A stretch of 64,000 nt of DNA. Origin: Aliivibrio finisterrensis_A (GTDB taxonomy: Bacteria; Pseudomonadota; Gammaproteobacteria; Enterobacterales; Vibrionaceae). Made by a program: the position numbers and the translations under genes. Shown here piece by piece: positions 52,772-62,102 of the stretch (its first letter is position 1; every line of letters starts with the position of its first letter). Under the pieces are notes generated by a model. It saw only the letters and a program-made list of their open reading frames with translations. It was not told the origin of the DNA and did no database searches. The DNA is taken from NCBI RefSeq assembly GCF_004167675.1, contig NZ_SEZQ01000006.1; one strand, given 5' to 3'.

Positions 52772-53383
52772 ATGAGTTCTAATCGTCATGAAATCATAGA
52801 AAAAAACGTTGGCCTTCTTGCGGTTCTTATCGTTGTTGCTATTAGTTTCGGTGCATTAGTTGAGATCACTCCTCTAATTTTCCAAAAACAAACAACTGAA
52901 CCAGTAGAAAACTTACGTGTTTATACACCGTTAGAAATGGAAGGCCGTGACATTTATATCCGTGAAGGTTGTAGTGTTTGTCATAGCCAAATGATCCGCC
53001 CATTCCGTGCTGAAACAGAACGTTACGGACATTATTCTGTTGCTGGTGAAAGTGTTTGGGAGCATCCATTCTTATGGGGTTCAAAACGTACAGGTCCTGA
53101 TCTAGCTCGTGTTGGTGAGCGTTATTCTGATGAATGGCATCGTGTTCACCTAATCAACCCTCGTGATGTGGTTCCTGAATCAAACATGCCTGGCTTCCCT
53201 TGGTTGGAAGACAACGTGTTAGATGGTGAATTAACATCGCAAAAAATTGCTATTTTCCGTAACAACTTTGGTGTTCCATACACTGAAGAAGACGTAAAGA
53301 ATGCGGCTGATGCGGTTAAAGGTAAGACTGAGATGGATGCGCTTATTGCTTATCTTCAATCACTTGGTCATGCAATGAAGTAA
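52772..53383 (+). CDS. ccoO: cbb3-type cytochrome c oxidase subunit II (monohaem)
   Basis: 203 residues. One N-terminal membrane anchor (about 12-34), then a periplasmic cytochrome c domain with haem motif CSVCH (about residue 66) and axial methionine probably in ESNMPGFPWL. It passes electrons from CcoP to CcoN. RBS GGAGG sits before ATG 52772. Confidence 0.96.
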   Translation: MSSNRHEIIEKNVGLLAVLIVVAISFGALVEITPLIFQKQTTEPVENLRVYTPLEMEGRDIYIREGCSVCHSQMIRPFRAETERYGHYSVAGESVWEHPFLWGSKRTGPDLARVGERYSDEWHRVHLINPRDVVPESNMPGFPWLEDNVLDGELTSQKIAIFRNNFGVPYTEEDVKNAADAVKGKTEMDALIAYLQSLGHAMK

Positions 53384-53393
53384 GGAGGTCCCT

Positions 53394-53576
53394 ATGGACG
53401 CTGGAACTATTCATGCAATTTGGACAGTTATTCTGTTTTTAAGCATGGTAGGTATTATTTTTTGGGCTTACAGTAAAAAGCAAAAGGCTCGCTTCGATGA
53501 AGCTGCTAACTTGGTTTTTGCTGATGAACAAGAAGATACTTCAAGCCAAAACAAGACAGGAGTTGATAAACAATGA
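53394..53576 (+). CDS. ccoQ: cbb3-type oxidase subunit IV (CcoQ)
   Basis: 60 residues, one membrane segment (about 7-26, IWTVILFLSMVGIIFWAYS) and a charged tail. CcoQ stabilises the core complex. Its stop overlaps the ccoP start (ATGA). Confidence 0.92.
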   Translation: MDAGTIHAIWTVILFLSMVGIIFWAYSKKQKARFDEAANLVFADEQEDTSSQNKTGVDKQ

Positions 53577-54544
53577 GTACTTTTTGGAGTCTCTGGATAA
53601 GTATCATTACTATTGGTACATTAATTGGTTGTGGTTTACTGCTTCGTTTCTGCTTGAAAAATACAACAGGAATTGAAGAAGGTGAAGACATGGGTCATGA
53701 ATACGATGGTATTCGTGAGCTTAATAATCCACTGCCAAAATGGTGGACTTACATGTTCTTAGCTACGCTTGTCTTCTCTATTGTTTATTTAATCCTTTAT
53801 CCTGGATTAGGTAACTTTAAAGGCGTTTTAGGCTGGACAAGTTCAGACCAAACAGTTCGTACTGTTGAAGAATCACGCACATCGATTGAGCATTCTCATA
53901 AAGAGAAAACACTTGACCAATTTGCTCGTGAATTAGATGACGCAAATACGAATTTTGGTGAAACATTCTCAAAACTTGCATATAAGCCGGGAACATCAGA
54001 GTTCCGTGCTATTACTGATATCGCAAATGACGAAGAAGCACTAAAAGTAGGTCAACGTTTGTTCCTACAAAACTGTTCTCAATGTCATGCATCAGATGCA
54101 AGAGGTATGATTGGCTTCCCTAATTTAACCGATAACGCATGGTTATATGGTGGTGAGCCAGAAGCAATCAAAACGACTATCATGAATGGTCGTATTGGTA
54201 ACATGCCAGCTTGGGGTGATGCTTTAGGCGCCGACGGCGTTAAAGAAGTTGTTAGCTATACACTTGCCCTATCGGGTCGTAAAGTTAACACCAAAGAAGC
54301 CGCAGCAGGCAAACAACGCTTCATCGTTTGTGCTGCATGTCATGGTACTGATGGCAAAGGTAACCCAGCTTTGGGTGCACCAGATCTAACTGATAATGAT
54401 TGGTTATTTGGGGATTCACGCGCAGCAGTTACTGAATCAGTAAAAAATGGCCGTCAAGGTGTTATGCCAGCATGGAAAGACGTATTAGGTGAAGAAAAAG
54501 TACAACTTATTTCAGCCTACGTCTGGAGCCTAAGCAACAAATAA
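53573..54544 (+). CDS. ccoP: cbb3-type cytochrome c oxidase subunit III (dihaem)
   Basis: 323 residues. Two N-terminal membrane segments (about 5-27 and 57-80), then two cytochrome c domains with haem motifs CSQCH (about 166) and CAACH (about 253). Axial methionines are likely in IGNMPAWGDALG and GVMPAWKDVLG. It accepts electrons from periplasmic cytochrome c. A terminator follows at 54555-54581. Confidence 0.96.
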   Translation: MSTFWSLWISIITIGTLIGCGLLLRFCLKNTTGIEEGEDMGHEYDGIRELNNPLPKWWTYMFLATLVFSIVYLILYPGLGNFKGVLGWTSSDQTVRTVEESRTSIEHSHKEKTLDQFARELDDANTNFGETFSKLAYKPGTSEFRAITDIANDEEALKVGQRLFLQNCSQCHASDARGMIGFPNLTDNAWLYGGEPEAIKTTIMNGRIGNMPAWGDALGADGVKEVVSYTLALSGRKVNTKEAAAGKQRFIVCAACHGTDGKGNPALGAPDLTDNDWLFGDSRAAVTESVKNGRQGVMPAWKDVLGEEKVQLISAYVWSLSNK

Positions 54545-54554
54545 TAAATATAAT

Positions 54555-54581
54555 AGCCCCTGCATGTACAGGGGCTTTTTT
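54555..54581 (+). terminator. Terminator after ccoNOQP
   Basis: AGCCCCTG (54555-54562) pairs with CAGGGGCT (54569-54576) and T6 follows. It separates the structural genes from the assembly genes. Confidence 0.88.
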
Positions 54582-54646
54582 CGCTCTTATATTAAAAATA
54601 TTACATATAAAGCGCTAATAGCTCGACTTTAATAGGAATCATTACT

Positions 54647-55126
54647 ATGTCTCAGCCTTGGTATAAGCAGTTTTGGCCTTGGTTTCTCATCATCCTTCCA
54701 GGTACCGTTGTTGTTGCTTGTATATCAACTTACATTTTATTTGTAGAGCACGATGTTGATCTAGTCGCAGAGGATTATTACAAGAAAGGTAAAGCGATCA
54801 ACGTCGATCTTTCAAAAATCAAAGTGGCTCAAGAACTATCTATATTTGCCAAAGTACGTAGTGTAGATAAGACAATTGAGATCCAACTGGATAAAGGTAA
54901 ACTGGAGCATTATCCAGCAATAAAAGCTATCTTCACTCATAGAACGCTTCCCAATCACGACTTTTCGCAAGTATTAACATCAGATGCGAAAGGTATTTAT
55001 CGCCTTCAATTAGATGAACCATTAAATGGCCCTTGGTTTATCGAATTGCTCCCACATGACAGCGCATGGATGGTCCAAGGACGCACAAATTTCCCGAGTG
55101 AAGATTTTTTTCCTTTAGGTAAATAG
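54647..55126 (+). CDS. fixH: FixH family cbb3 oxidase assembly protein
   Basis: 159 residues. One membrane segment (about 12-33) after the typical WYKQFWPWFLIILPG start, then EDYYKKGKAINVDL and a small periplasmic beta domain. FixH/CcoH is needed for stable cbb3 assembly and sits with the copper ATPase. 18 bases before ccoI. Confidence 0.88.
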   Translation: MSQPWYKQFWPWFLIILPGTVVVACISTYILFVEHDVDLVAEDYYKKGKAINVDLSKIKVAQELSIFAKVRSVDKTIEIQLDKGKLEHYPAIKAIFTHRTLPNHDFSQVLTSDAKGIYRLQLDEPLNGPWFIELLPHDSAWMVQGRTNFPSEDFFPLGK

Positions 55127-55144
55127 ATTAGGTAAATAAACCAT

Positions 55145-57523
55145 ATGTCGAAGGATTGTTACCACTGCAGTGAGCCTGTTCCATCAGGCTCGCACTTTCA
55201 AGTTGATATTTTAGGTGAAACTCGTGATATGTGTTGCCCAGGCTGTGAATCAGTAGCGCAAACTATCGTTGAAAACGGCCTTTCTTCTTATTATCAATAT
55301 CGTACGGCCCCTGCCGATAAAGCGGATTTAATCCCTGAGCAATTAAAAGCATTATCTCATTATGATCATAGTGAAATTCAAAAAGAGTTTATTCGAACTA
55401 ATGACAACTACAAAGAGGTGACACTGTCACTAGATGGTGTCTCTTGTGCTGCCTGTGCTTGGCTCATTGAAAAACAACTTGCCAACGCACAAGGTATACA
55501 CCAAATAAAAGTAAATACCTCTACTCATAGAGCATTATTAAGTTGGAACCCAGAAGAAACCAAATTAAGTACCCTACTTACTCTTATTCATCAACTTGGC
55601 TACAAAGCCGCCCCTTTTGAAGCCGATAAACAAGAAGAAGAATATCACCGCTCAATGAAGCAATACTTATATCGTTTAGGTATTGCAGGACTAGCAACCA
55701 TGCAAGTGATGATGCTTGCTGTTGCATTATACTTAGAAGTATTTGGTGATCTCGATGCGGAATTCAGAAACTATCTTCGATACGTGAGCTTGGTTTTTGC
55801 AACACCTGTAATGCTTTACTCTGCTCTGCCATTTTATATGAATGCATGGCGAAGCTTAAAAGCTAAAACACTAGGAATGGATGTTCCCGTTTCTATCGCG
55901 ATGTTATTTGCTTATTTCGCAAGCGTTGTTGCTACCGTGACTGAATCAGGTGAGGTATTTTTTGAATCAGTTGCCATGTTTACCTTTTTCTTATTATTAG
56001 GCCGATTTCTTGAAATGCGTGCTCGCCGCAAAGCAGCAGCTATTACAGGAAACTTGCTCAAACTTATCCCCGTAATGGCAACATTAACCTCAGGAAAGAA
56101 AGTGCCCGCGCGCACACTTGATGTTGATGACACTGTTATTGTCCCTCCAGGTGAGCATCTACCGGCAGATGGTATTGTCATCGCTGGTTACAGCGCGATT
56201 GACGAATCAATGTTTACCGGTGAGTCGATGCCTGTTGCTAAAAAGGAAACTGATCCGGTTTATGCTGGTACGATTAATGGTGATGGTAATTTAACGGTTA
56301 AGGTAACCAAAACCAAAGCGGATTCTTTAATATCAAACATTGTTAAACTTCAAGATGAAGCGCAAATATCAAAGCCTAAAGTCGCTGAAATTGCTGACTT
56401 AGTGGCTCGCTATTTTGTTGCAGGTATCTTAATCATCTCTGCATTTACCTGGTTTTATTGGCATGAAACAAAACCAGATGACGCTTTTTGGATCATGTTA
56501 TCTGTGCTCGTTGCAACTTGTCCTTGTGCCTTATCATTAGCGACACCAACGGCAATCACTTGTTCAACCTCTCGATTAGCACAGCTTGGTTTAATGCTTC
56601 GTCGTGGCCATGTTTTAGAAACACTGTGTAAAGTTAATCGCTTAGTTATCGATAAGACAGGAACATTAACCGAGGGAAATATCAGATTAACTCAAGTCCA
56701 TTCCTTTACTGATGTGTCAGAAAAAGAAGTCAAAACAATAGCGGCTGAAATGGAATCTTTTGCTAATCACCCTATTGCTCGAGCTTTCTCACAATACAGA
56801 GATCTAACTCAAACTTACTTTGATAGTGTTGAAAATATCATCGGTTCTGGTTTGCAAGGATACATTGGTAATGATGAATGGAAGATTGGTCATAAAGCCT
56901 TTGCTGCACAAGATTGCCAGTTAGAAAATCATCAAGATTACCAAGTATGGTTATCTAAAAATGGACAAGCGGTTGCTGCCTTTTCTTTAGATGACCCAAT
57001 TCGTCAAGAAAGCAAAGCATTAATTCAATCACTGCACCATTTAGGTATTAAAGTGACTATGTTAACTGGTGATAGTAGCTCATCGGTAGAGAAAGTGGCT
57101 AATGCTTTGGATATTGATGAGGTAATTTCCGGAGCAACACCGCAAGGAAAATTAGATTATTTAAAATCATTACCAAAAAACGAAGTCAGCTTGATGGTTG
57201 GTGATGGTATTAATGATGCGCCAACACTTGCAGGAGCTCACCTTTCCATAGCTATGGGGTCTGGAACTGATGTTGCTAAAGCTTCTGCAGATATGATCCT
57301 TCTAGGTGATAACCTTTCTCGGCTTATTGAAGCGAGAGAGCTTGCGATGAAAACTCGTAAAATTATCCGTGAAAACTTAGCGTGGGCTTTAGGTTATAAT
57401 GCCATTATATTACCACTGGCTGTCATGGGTTTAGTTGCACCTTATATTGCTGTTGTAGGTATGTCGGGAAGCTCAATTATTGTTGTCTCTAACTCTCTTA
57501 GGTTATTAAAAGAAAATGGCTAG
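55145..57523 (+). CDS. ccoI: Copper-translocating P-type ATPase for cbb3 assembly (CcoI/FixI)
   Basis: 792 residues. N-terminal cysteine motifs CYHCSEPV and CCPGCESVAQ, HMA domain GVSCAACAWLIE, eight membrane segments with the CPC transport site (LVATCPCALSLATPTA), phosphorylation motif DKTGTLTEG, and GDGINDAPTLAGA. The FixI subclass delivers copper to cbb3 oxidase rather than giving tolerance; context with fixH and ccoS supports this. Contains a matS site at 55428-55440. Confidence 0.94.
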   Translation: MSKDCYHCSEPVPSGSHFQVDILGETRDMCCPGCESVAQTIVENGLSSYYQYRTAPADKADLIPEQLKALSHYDHSEIQKEFIRTNDNYKEVTLSLDGVSCAACAWLIEKQLANAQGIHQIKVNTSTHRALLSWNPEETKLSTLLTLIHQLGYKAAPFEADKQEEEYHRSMKQYLYRLGIAGLATMQVMMLAVALYLEVFGDLDAEFRNYLRYVSLVFATPVMLYSALPFYMNAWRSLKAKTLGMDVPVSIAMLFAYFASVVATVTESGEVFFESVAMFTFFLLLGRFLEMRARRKAAAITGNLLKLIPVMATLTSGKKVPARTLDVDDTVIVPPGEHLPADGIVIAGYSAIDESMFTGESMPVAKKETDPVYAGTINGDGNLTVKVTKTKADSLISNIVKLQDEAQISKPKVAEIADLVARYFVAGILIISAFTWFYWHETKPDDAFWIMLSVLVATCPCALSLATPTAITCSTSRLAQLGLMLRRGHVLETLCKVNRLVIDKTGTLTEGNIRLTQVHSFTDVSEKEVKTIAAEMESFANHPIARAFSQYRDLTQTYFDSVENIIGSGLQGYIGNDEWKIGHKAFAAQDCQLENHQDYQVWLSKNGQAVAAFSLDDPIRQESKALIQSLHHLGIKVTMLTGDSSSSVEKVANALDIDEVISGATPQGKLDYLKSLPKNEVSLMVGDGINDAPTLAGAHLSIAMGSGTDVAKASADMILLGDNLSRLIEARELAMKTRKIIRENLAWALGYNAIILPLAVMGLVAPYIAVVGMSGSSIIVVSNSLRLLKENG
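55428..55440. promoter_or_regulatory. matS site (MatP binding)
   Basis: GTGACACTGTCAC matches the matS consensus exactly. Confidence 0.8.
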
Positions 57524-57680
57524 TTTATATTTGTTAATCCCAATTGCGATTATGTTAGTGTGCGTTGCCGTAGCAATCTTTATTTGGGCCGTTAAAAGCG
57601 ACCAATTTGAAGATCTCGATCGTCAAGGTACCGAAATATTATTCGATGAACAACCTCCCATAAATAAAGAAGATAAATGA
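57516..57680 (+). CDS. ccoS: cbb3 oxidase maturation protein CcoS
   Basis: A 54-residue ORF: one membrane segment (about 3-24, LYLLIPIAIMLVCVAVAIF), then WAVKSDQFEDLDRQG, the signature of CcoS/FixS, and an acidic tail. CcoS is needed to insert haem b and copper into CcoN. It overlaps ccoI by eight bases and the next gene by ATGA. Confidence 0.92.
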   Translation: MASLYLLIPIAIMLVCVAVAIFIWAVKSDQFEDLDRQGTEILFDEQPPINKEDK

Positions 57681-58351
57681 ACATTGATTTATTAGGAGCC
57701 TTTCTTGTTGGCATGATGGGGGCTGGCCACTGCATAGGAATGTGCGGTGGTATTTCAGCTGTAATATCAATGAACACCAGTAATTCAAAAGCCCCTCGTT
57801 GGCTGTTTATTTTATTCTATAATTTTGGTCGAATTTTATCTTATTCAATGTTCGGTTTTATTATTGGTGGTGTGTTCGTTTCTCTTGCCTTTACGGTAGA
57901 AAGTTATAGTGCGTTAGCTTATTTAAGGATCTTTGCAGGTATCCTTATGTGCTTACTCGCTTTGTATATCGCAAATTGGTGGAAAGGACTGGTATATATA
58001 GAAGTTATTGGTAAACAATTATGGAAATATATATCTCCATTAACGAAACCACTACTGCCTCTTAAAACCCCTTTTCATGCGATTCCCTTTGGATTCTTGT
58101 GGGGATGGCTTCCTTGTGGTTTAGTTTACTCAACATTAAGTTGGGCAGCCGTTTCTGGTGGCGCTATTAACGGTTCATTAATCATGTTTGCTTTTGGTAT
58201 TGGTACACTTCCCGCAATGTTTCTAGTAGGAGTTGGTGCTGATGCCCTCCAGTCATTCATTAATCATTCGATCACCAGAAACATAAGTGCATTGTTATTA
58301 TTAACGTATGGCATTCATACCGTTTATATTGCGTTACAACAATTAATATAA
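57677..58351 (+). CDS. SafE/DsbD-like membrane protein of the cco assembly cluster
   Basis: 224 residues with six membrane segments. It has MMGAGHCIGMCGGISAVI and FGFLWGWLPCGLVYSTLSWA, the paired cysteine-containing motifs of the DsbD_2/TauE-SafE-like family found next to ccoIS in many proteobacteria. Proposed to move copper or reductant for cbb3 assembly; not proven. Translationally coupled to ccoS. Confidence 0.85.
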   Translation: MNIDLLGAFLVGMMGAGHCIGMCGGISAVISMNTSNSKAPRWLFILFYNFGRILSYSMFGFIIGGVFVSLAFTVESYSALAYLRIFAGILMCLLALYIANWWKGLVYIEVIGKQLWKYISPLTKPLLPLKTPFHAIPFGFLWGWLPCGLVYSTLSWAAVSGGAINGSLIMFAFGIGTLPAMFLVGVGADALQSFINHSITRNISALLLLTYGIHTVYIALQQLI

Positions 58352-58412
58352 TTATAAATTTGTGCATACTTTTGTTTTTATGCTACCACTTTGGTACTGG
58401 TTAGTGCTAAAA

Positions 58413-58426
58413 TTGACATATATCAA
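58413..58426. promoter_or_regulatory. FNR box in the fnr promoter
   Basis: TTGACATATATCAA differs from the consensus TTGATnnnnATCAA by one base. It ends 20 bases before the fnr start, a position suited to repression by FNR itself. Confidence 0.7.
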
Positions 58427-58446
58427 TTATAAGAGCATTAAATGAG

Positions 58447-59199
58447 ATGATGTCAGATAACTCAGCAAACAAACGAATTCAGTCAGGCGGATGTGCTATT
58501 CACTGCCAAGATTGCAGTATCAGTCAACTATGTATTCCTTTTACTTTAAATGAGTCTGAGCTTGATCAGCTTGATGAAATCATTGAACGTAAAAAACCTA
58601 TTCAAAAAGGTCAGGAATTGTTTAAAGCTGGCGATGAATTGAAATCTTTATACGCTATTCGTTCAGGCACAATCAAAAGCTACACGATTACTGAGCAAGG
58701 TGACGAGCAGATCACAGCATTCCACTTAGCTGGTGATCTTGTTGGTTTTGATGCTATCACTGAAGCTGAGCACCCAAGCTTTGCTCAAGCTCTTGAAACA
58801 TCTATGGTATGTGAAATACCTTATGAAATCCTTGATGACCTATCGGGTAAAATGCCAAAACTTCGTCAACAAATCATGCGTTTGATGAGTAATGAAATCA
58901 AAGGCGATCAAGAGATGATTTTGCTACTGTCTAAGAAAAATGCAGAAGAACGTTTAGCGGCATTCTTATATAACCTTTCAACTCGTTTTCATCAACGCGG
59001 TTTCTCACCAAGAGAGTTTCGTTTAACAATGACTCGTGGTGATATTGGCAATTACCTTGGGTTAACTGTTGAAACAATTAGCCGTTTATTAGGTCGTTTC
59101 CAAAAAAGTGAAATGTTAACCGTTAAAGGTAAATACATCACAATTAATGATCATGATGCTTTAGCTGAGCTTGCTGGTTCTGCAAAAGAAATTAAGTAA
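58447..59199 (+). CDS. fnr: Fumarate/nitrate reduction regulator FNR
   Basis: 250 residues, nearly identical to E. coli FNR. Iron-sulfur ligands C20, C23, C29 (SGGCAIHCQDCSISQLC) and C122 (SMVCEIP) have E. coli numbering if ATG 58447 is used. Cyclic-nucleotide-type sensory fold, then the helix-turn-helix GDIGNYLGLTVETISRLLGR, whose E-SR residues recognise TTGAT. It switches on anaerobic genes when the 4Fe-4S cluster is intact. Directly follows the cco assembly genes. Confidence 0.97.
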   Translation: MMSDNSANKRIQSGGCAIHCQDCSISQLCIPFTLNESELDQLDEIIERKKPIQKGQELFKAGDELKSLYAIRSGTIKSYTITEQGDEQITAFHLAGDLVGFDAITEAEHPSFAQALETSMVCEIPYEILDDLSGKMPKLRQQIMRLMSNEIKGDQEMILLLSKKNAEERLAAFLYNLSTRFHQRGFSPREFRLTMTRGDIGNYLGLTVETISRLLGRFQKSEMLTVKGKYITINDHDALAELAGSAKEIK

Positions 59200-59220
59200 A
59201 TTATATAAATAGAAACATTT

Positions 59221-59258
59221 AAAAGTGAGGTATATCTTCTGTTGTACCTCACTTTTTT
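59221..59258 (+). terminator. Terminator after fnr
   Basis: AAAAGTGAGGTA (59221-59232) pairs with TACCTCACTTTT (59245-59256) and further T residues follow. Confidence 0.9.
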
Positions 59259-59347
59259 GTATCTAATTTCTCCATATTTCTCCTCAAACTGCTAAAGTAA
59301 AGATAACAAAATGATTTTATGAATTGGTTTTTACCAAGGAGGTTAGT

Positions 59348-60295
59348 ATGAACCGCTACCGTAAAATACTTGTTGTAGGGATAATTGATCAGAATGAACA
59401 ACCCGCTTTAGACCGTGCGTTAGACATTGCAAAGCGCAGCACAAAATCGTCTGAAATAACGCTATTCTGTACAACGTATGATTTTTCTTATGAAATGACA
59501 TCTATGCTATCTGCTGATGAGCGTACAGCCATGAGAAATGGTGTTGTCTCTCAAAAAGTCAAAATGTTTGATGACGTCATCAGTAATTACGACATTCCAG
59601 AACACGTCACTATCAAGGTGAAAATGGTTTGGCATAATCGACCATATGAAGCCATCGTCAATGAAATCTTCGATGGTGGTTATAATTTATTGGTGAAATC
59701 GACTCGCCAGCATGCAAAACTAGAAACTGTCTTTTTTACGCCGACTGATTGGCATTTATTACGAAAATCCCCTATTCCAGTTCTTCTTGTAAAAGAGAGA
59801 GCATGGCCAGAAAATGGAAATATTTTAGCTTCAGTACACGTAGGTTCCGAGAATCCAACTCATTTAGCTCTTAATGATAAAATGGTCGATGAAGCTAAAT
59901 ATTTTGCAGATGTGCTTAACTCAACACCGCATCTGGTTAATGCTTACCCTTCAACACCTCCTTCAATTCATGCCGAACTGCCTGAATTTGATGCAATACA
60001 ATACAAAGACGCAATTCGTGGTCATCATTTAACAGAAATGAAAGCGTTAAGACAAAAACACGGTATCCCTGAAGAACAAACACACGTATATGAAGGACAT
60101 ACAGAAGAAGTTATCTCTGAAGTAGAAGATGAACTGCATGCTGCACTTGTTATCCTAGGTACAACAGGAAGGACCGGTTTATCTGCTATCTTTATAGGAA
60201 ATACCGCTGAGAACACATTAGACTTACTCAATAGTGATATATTAGCGCTAAAACCTGAGGGATATATTAGTCCATTAGACCCTAATCATATCTAA
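59348..60295 (+). CDS. uspE: Universal stress protein E (tandem Usp)
   Basis: 315 residues, two Usp domains (about 1-145 and 155-305). The second ends with the nucleotide-binding type GTTGRTGLSAIFIGNTAEN. Start ATG 59348 after the perfect RBS AAGGAGG; an upstream in-frame ATG at 59324 lacks one. fnr-uspE is also the E. coli order, where uspE is used in stationary phase and adhesion. Confidence 0.93.
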   Translation: MNRYRKILVVGIIDQNEQPALDRALDIAKRSTKSSEITLFCTTYDFSYEMTSMLSADERTAMRNGVVSQKVKMFDDVISNYDIPEHVTIKVKMVWHNRPYEAIVNEIFDGGYNLLVKSTRQHAKLETVFFTPTDWHLLRKSPIPVLLVKERAWPENGNILASVHVGSENPTHLALNDKMVDEAKYFADVLNSTPHLVNAYPSTPPSIHAELPEFDAIQYKDAIRGHHLTEMKALRQKHGIPEEQTHVYEGHTEEVISEVEDELHAALVILGTTGRTGLSAIFIGNTAENTLDLLNSDILALKPEGYISPLDPNHI

Positions 60296-60325
60296 TATTT
60301 CCTACATTCATAACGTAAAAAATAT

Positions 60326-60352
60326 AAGGGTTACTTAAGTAGCCCTTGTTTT
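60326..60352 (+). terminator. Terminator after uspE
   Basis: AAGGG(T)TACT pairs with AGTA(G)CCCTT and a T-rich tail follows. Confidence 0.7.
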
Positions 60353-60447
60353 ACATTCCAAAATAATCTTTGTGGAAACTCGCTTATTGAATTTGATTGG
60401 GTATAATACCCGCCTTATCAGTTCCATCATTAGTTTAGAGTAAGTAA

Positions 60448-61371
60448 ATGAGCGAATTAACCAAAGCGCAGCAATATAATTTTAATAAGCTTCAAAAGAA
60501 GATCCGTCGTAATACAGGTAATGCCATTGTTGATTACAACATGATTGAAGATGGCGACCGTATCATGGTATGTCTTTCTGGCGGTAAAGATAGCTTTACT
60601 ATGCTTGATATCTTAATGAGCTTAAAGAAAAATGCGCCAATCTCATTTGACTTAATTGCTGTGAATCTTGATCAAAAGCAACCTGGTTTCCCTTCTCATA
60701 TTCTTCCTGAATATTTAGAAGAACTGGGTGTTGAATACAAGATTGTAGAAGAAGATACCTACTCTATCGTTCAAGATAAAATCCCTGAAGGCAAAACGAC
60801 TTGTTCATTATGTTCACGTTTACGCCGTGGTATTCTCTACCGTACCGCAAAAGAACTTGGTGCAACTAAGATTGCATTAGGCCATCACCGTGATGACATT
60901 TTAGAAACTATGTTCTTAAATATGTTTTATGGTGGTAAATTAAAGGGCATGCCACCAAAATTGGTTTCTGATAATGGTGAGCACGTTGTTATTCGCCCAC
61001 TGGCTTACTGTCGCGAGAAAGACATTATCAAATACGCTGATATGCGTAACTACCCGATTATTCCGTGTAATCTATGTGGCTCACAACCAAACATGCAACG
61101 TCAAAACGTTAAACAAATGCTAAACACATGGGATAAGCAATTCCCAGGACGCATTGAAACAATGTTCACAGCAATGCAAAACGTAGTGCCTAGTCATTTA
61201 GCCGATTTTAATACGTTTGATTTCAAGAGTATTAACCGCGACTCTGGTGTTATTAATGGTGGTGATATTGGCTTTGATAAAGAAGAAATGCCAGTACAGC
61301 CTATTGATGCTGATGACGCAGTTGCAGAGTTTGACCCATCACTAAAACTTGATGTTATTACTGTAGAGTAA
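60448..61371 (+). CDS. ttcA: tRNA 2-thiocytidine-32 synthetase TtcA
   Basis: 307 residues. PP-loop ATPase motif LSGGKDSFTML (about 45-55), iron-sulfur cysteines in CSLCSRLRRG and CNLCGSQPN, and GHHRDDILETMFLN. It thiolates C32 of certain tRNAs. Follows uspE with its own promoter region. Confidence 0.95.
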   Translation: MSELTKAQQYNFNKLQKKIRRNTGNAIVDYNMIEDGDRIMVCLSGGKDSFTMLDILMSLKKNAPISFDLIAVNLDQKQPGFPSHILPEYLEELGVEYKIVEEDTYSIVQDKIPEGKTTCSLCSRLRRGILYRTAKELGATKIALGHHRDDILETMFLNMFYGGKLKGMPPKLVSDNGEHVVIRPLAYCREKDIIKYADMRNYPIIPCNLCGSQPNMQRQNVKQMLNTWDKQFPGRIETMFTAMQNVVPSHLADFNTFDFKSINRDSGVINGGDIGFDKEEMPVQPIDADDAVAEFDPSLKLDVITVE

Positions 61372-61387
61372 TCTTTCATTTATGCAC

Positions 61388-61426
61388 AAAAAAGGCGTTA
61401 ACTTTTAAAGTTAGCGCCTTTTTTAT
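61388..61426. terminator. Bidirectional terminator between ttcA and the DUF2987 gene
   Basis: AAAAAGGCG(T)TAAC pairs with GTTA(G)CGCCTTTTT; A and T runs at both ends serve the convergent genes. Confidence 0.82.
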
Positions 61427-61453
61427 TATGCTTATATACGGATATAAATAGGT

Positions 61454-62101
61454 TTATTTAGCTAACCAGGGAGTTACTTTCAGTGGTTCAGCAGGCAATA
61501 AAATATGCACATCATCAGCATATTTTTCAAGACTAACTGTAGCTCTTCCATTTTTTAAAGAAAGATCCTTACCATTTGACAGCTTGACAGCTTCAGTGAC
61601 AGTGTCACTAAAAACAAACGTGATGCCTTCAACATCAGGCATAAAGTAGCTTGAGAACATGCCACCGATATCAGCAAGCATTGCATCCATTTGAATAGCG
61701 AGTTCTTTTAACTCTTTAATCGAAACTGAGCCATCAAAGCGCTGATTTGCAAGAACTTCCATCGAAATATCACACTGCTTGCCCTCTTCAGTTTGAATGT
61801 AAACTAATGGATTGGCTGATTTTAAATTGTCATCAATAGGAAGAGTCAATTCCTGATTACTCGGAATCGTAAATTCTTCGTAATGCTCTTCTTTTTCCAT
61901 CCATGCTTTGGTTATTTGACATGCTTTACCTGTTTGAGAATCATTGAAGAACAATGCCATGCGAACATCATCATGCCCTTCTTTTTGATTCACTTTTAAC
62001 TGGTAATACAGTTTCAAATAAGTAAAACGATACTGCTCAGCTTTAACTGGTAACGCCAAACACAACAGTGACAACGTTGTCGCACCAATCCATTTTTTCA
62101 T
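61454..62101 (-). CDS. DUF2987 family exported protein
   Basis: 215 residues. Signal peptide 1-21 (LSLLCLALPVKA). The FTYLKLYYQLKVNQKEGHDDVRMALFF start and the KAWMEKEEHYEEF segment are typical of DUF2987 from Vibrio and Shewanella. Probably periplasmic; function unknown. It starts one base after the upstream glucosaminidase gene stop, so the two are co-transcribed. A matS site lies at 61596-61608. Confidence 0.8.
   Translation of the reverse strand: MKKWIGATTLSLLCLALPVKAEQYRFTYLKLYYQLKVNQKEGHDDVRMALFFNDSQTGKACQITKAWMEKEEHYEEFTIPSNQELTLPIDDNLKSANPLVYIQTEEGKQCDISMEVLANQRFDGSVSIKELKELAIQMDAMLADIGGMFSSYFMPDVEGITFVFSDTVTEAVKLSNGKDLSLKNGRATVSLEKYADDVHILLPAEPLKVTPWLAK
61596..61608. promoter_or_regulatory. 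matS site (MatP binding)
   Basis: GTGACAGTGTCAC matches the matS consensus exactly. Confidence 0.8.
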
Positions 62102-62102
62102 T

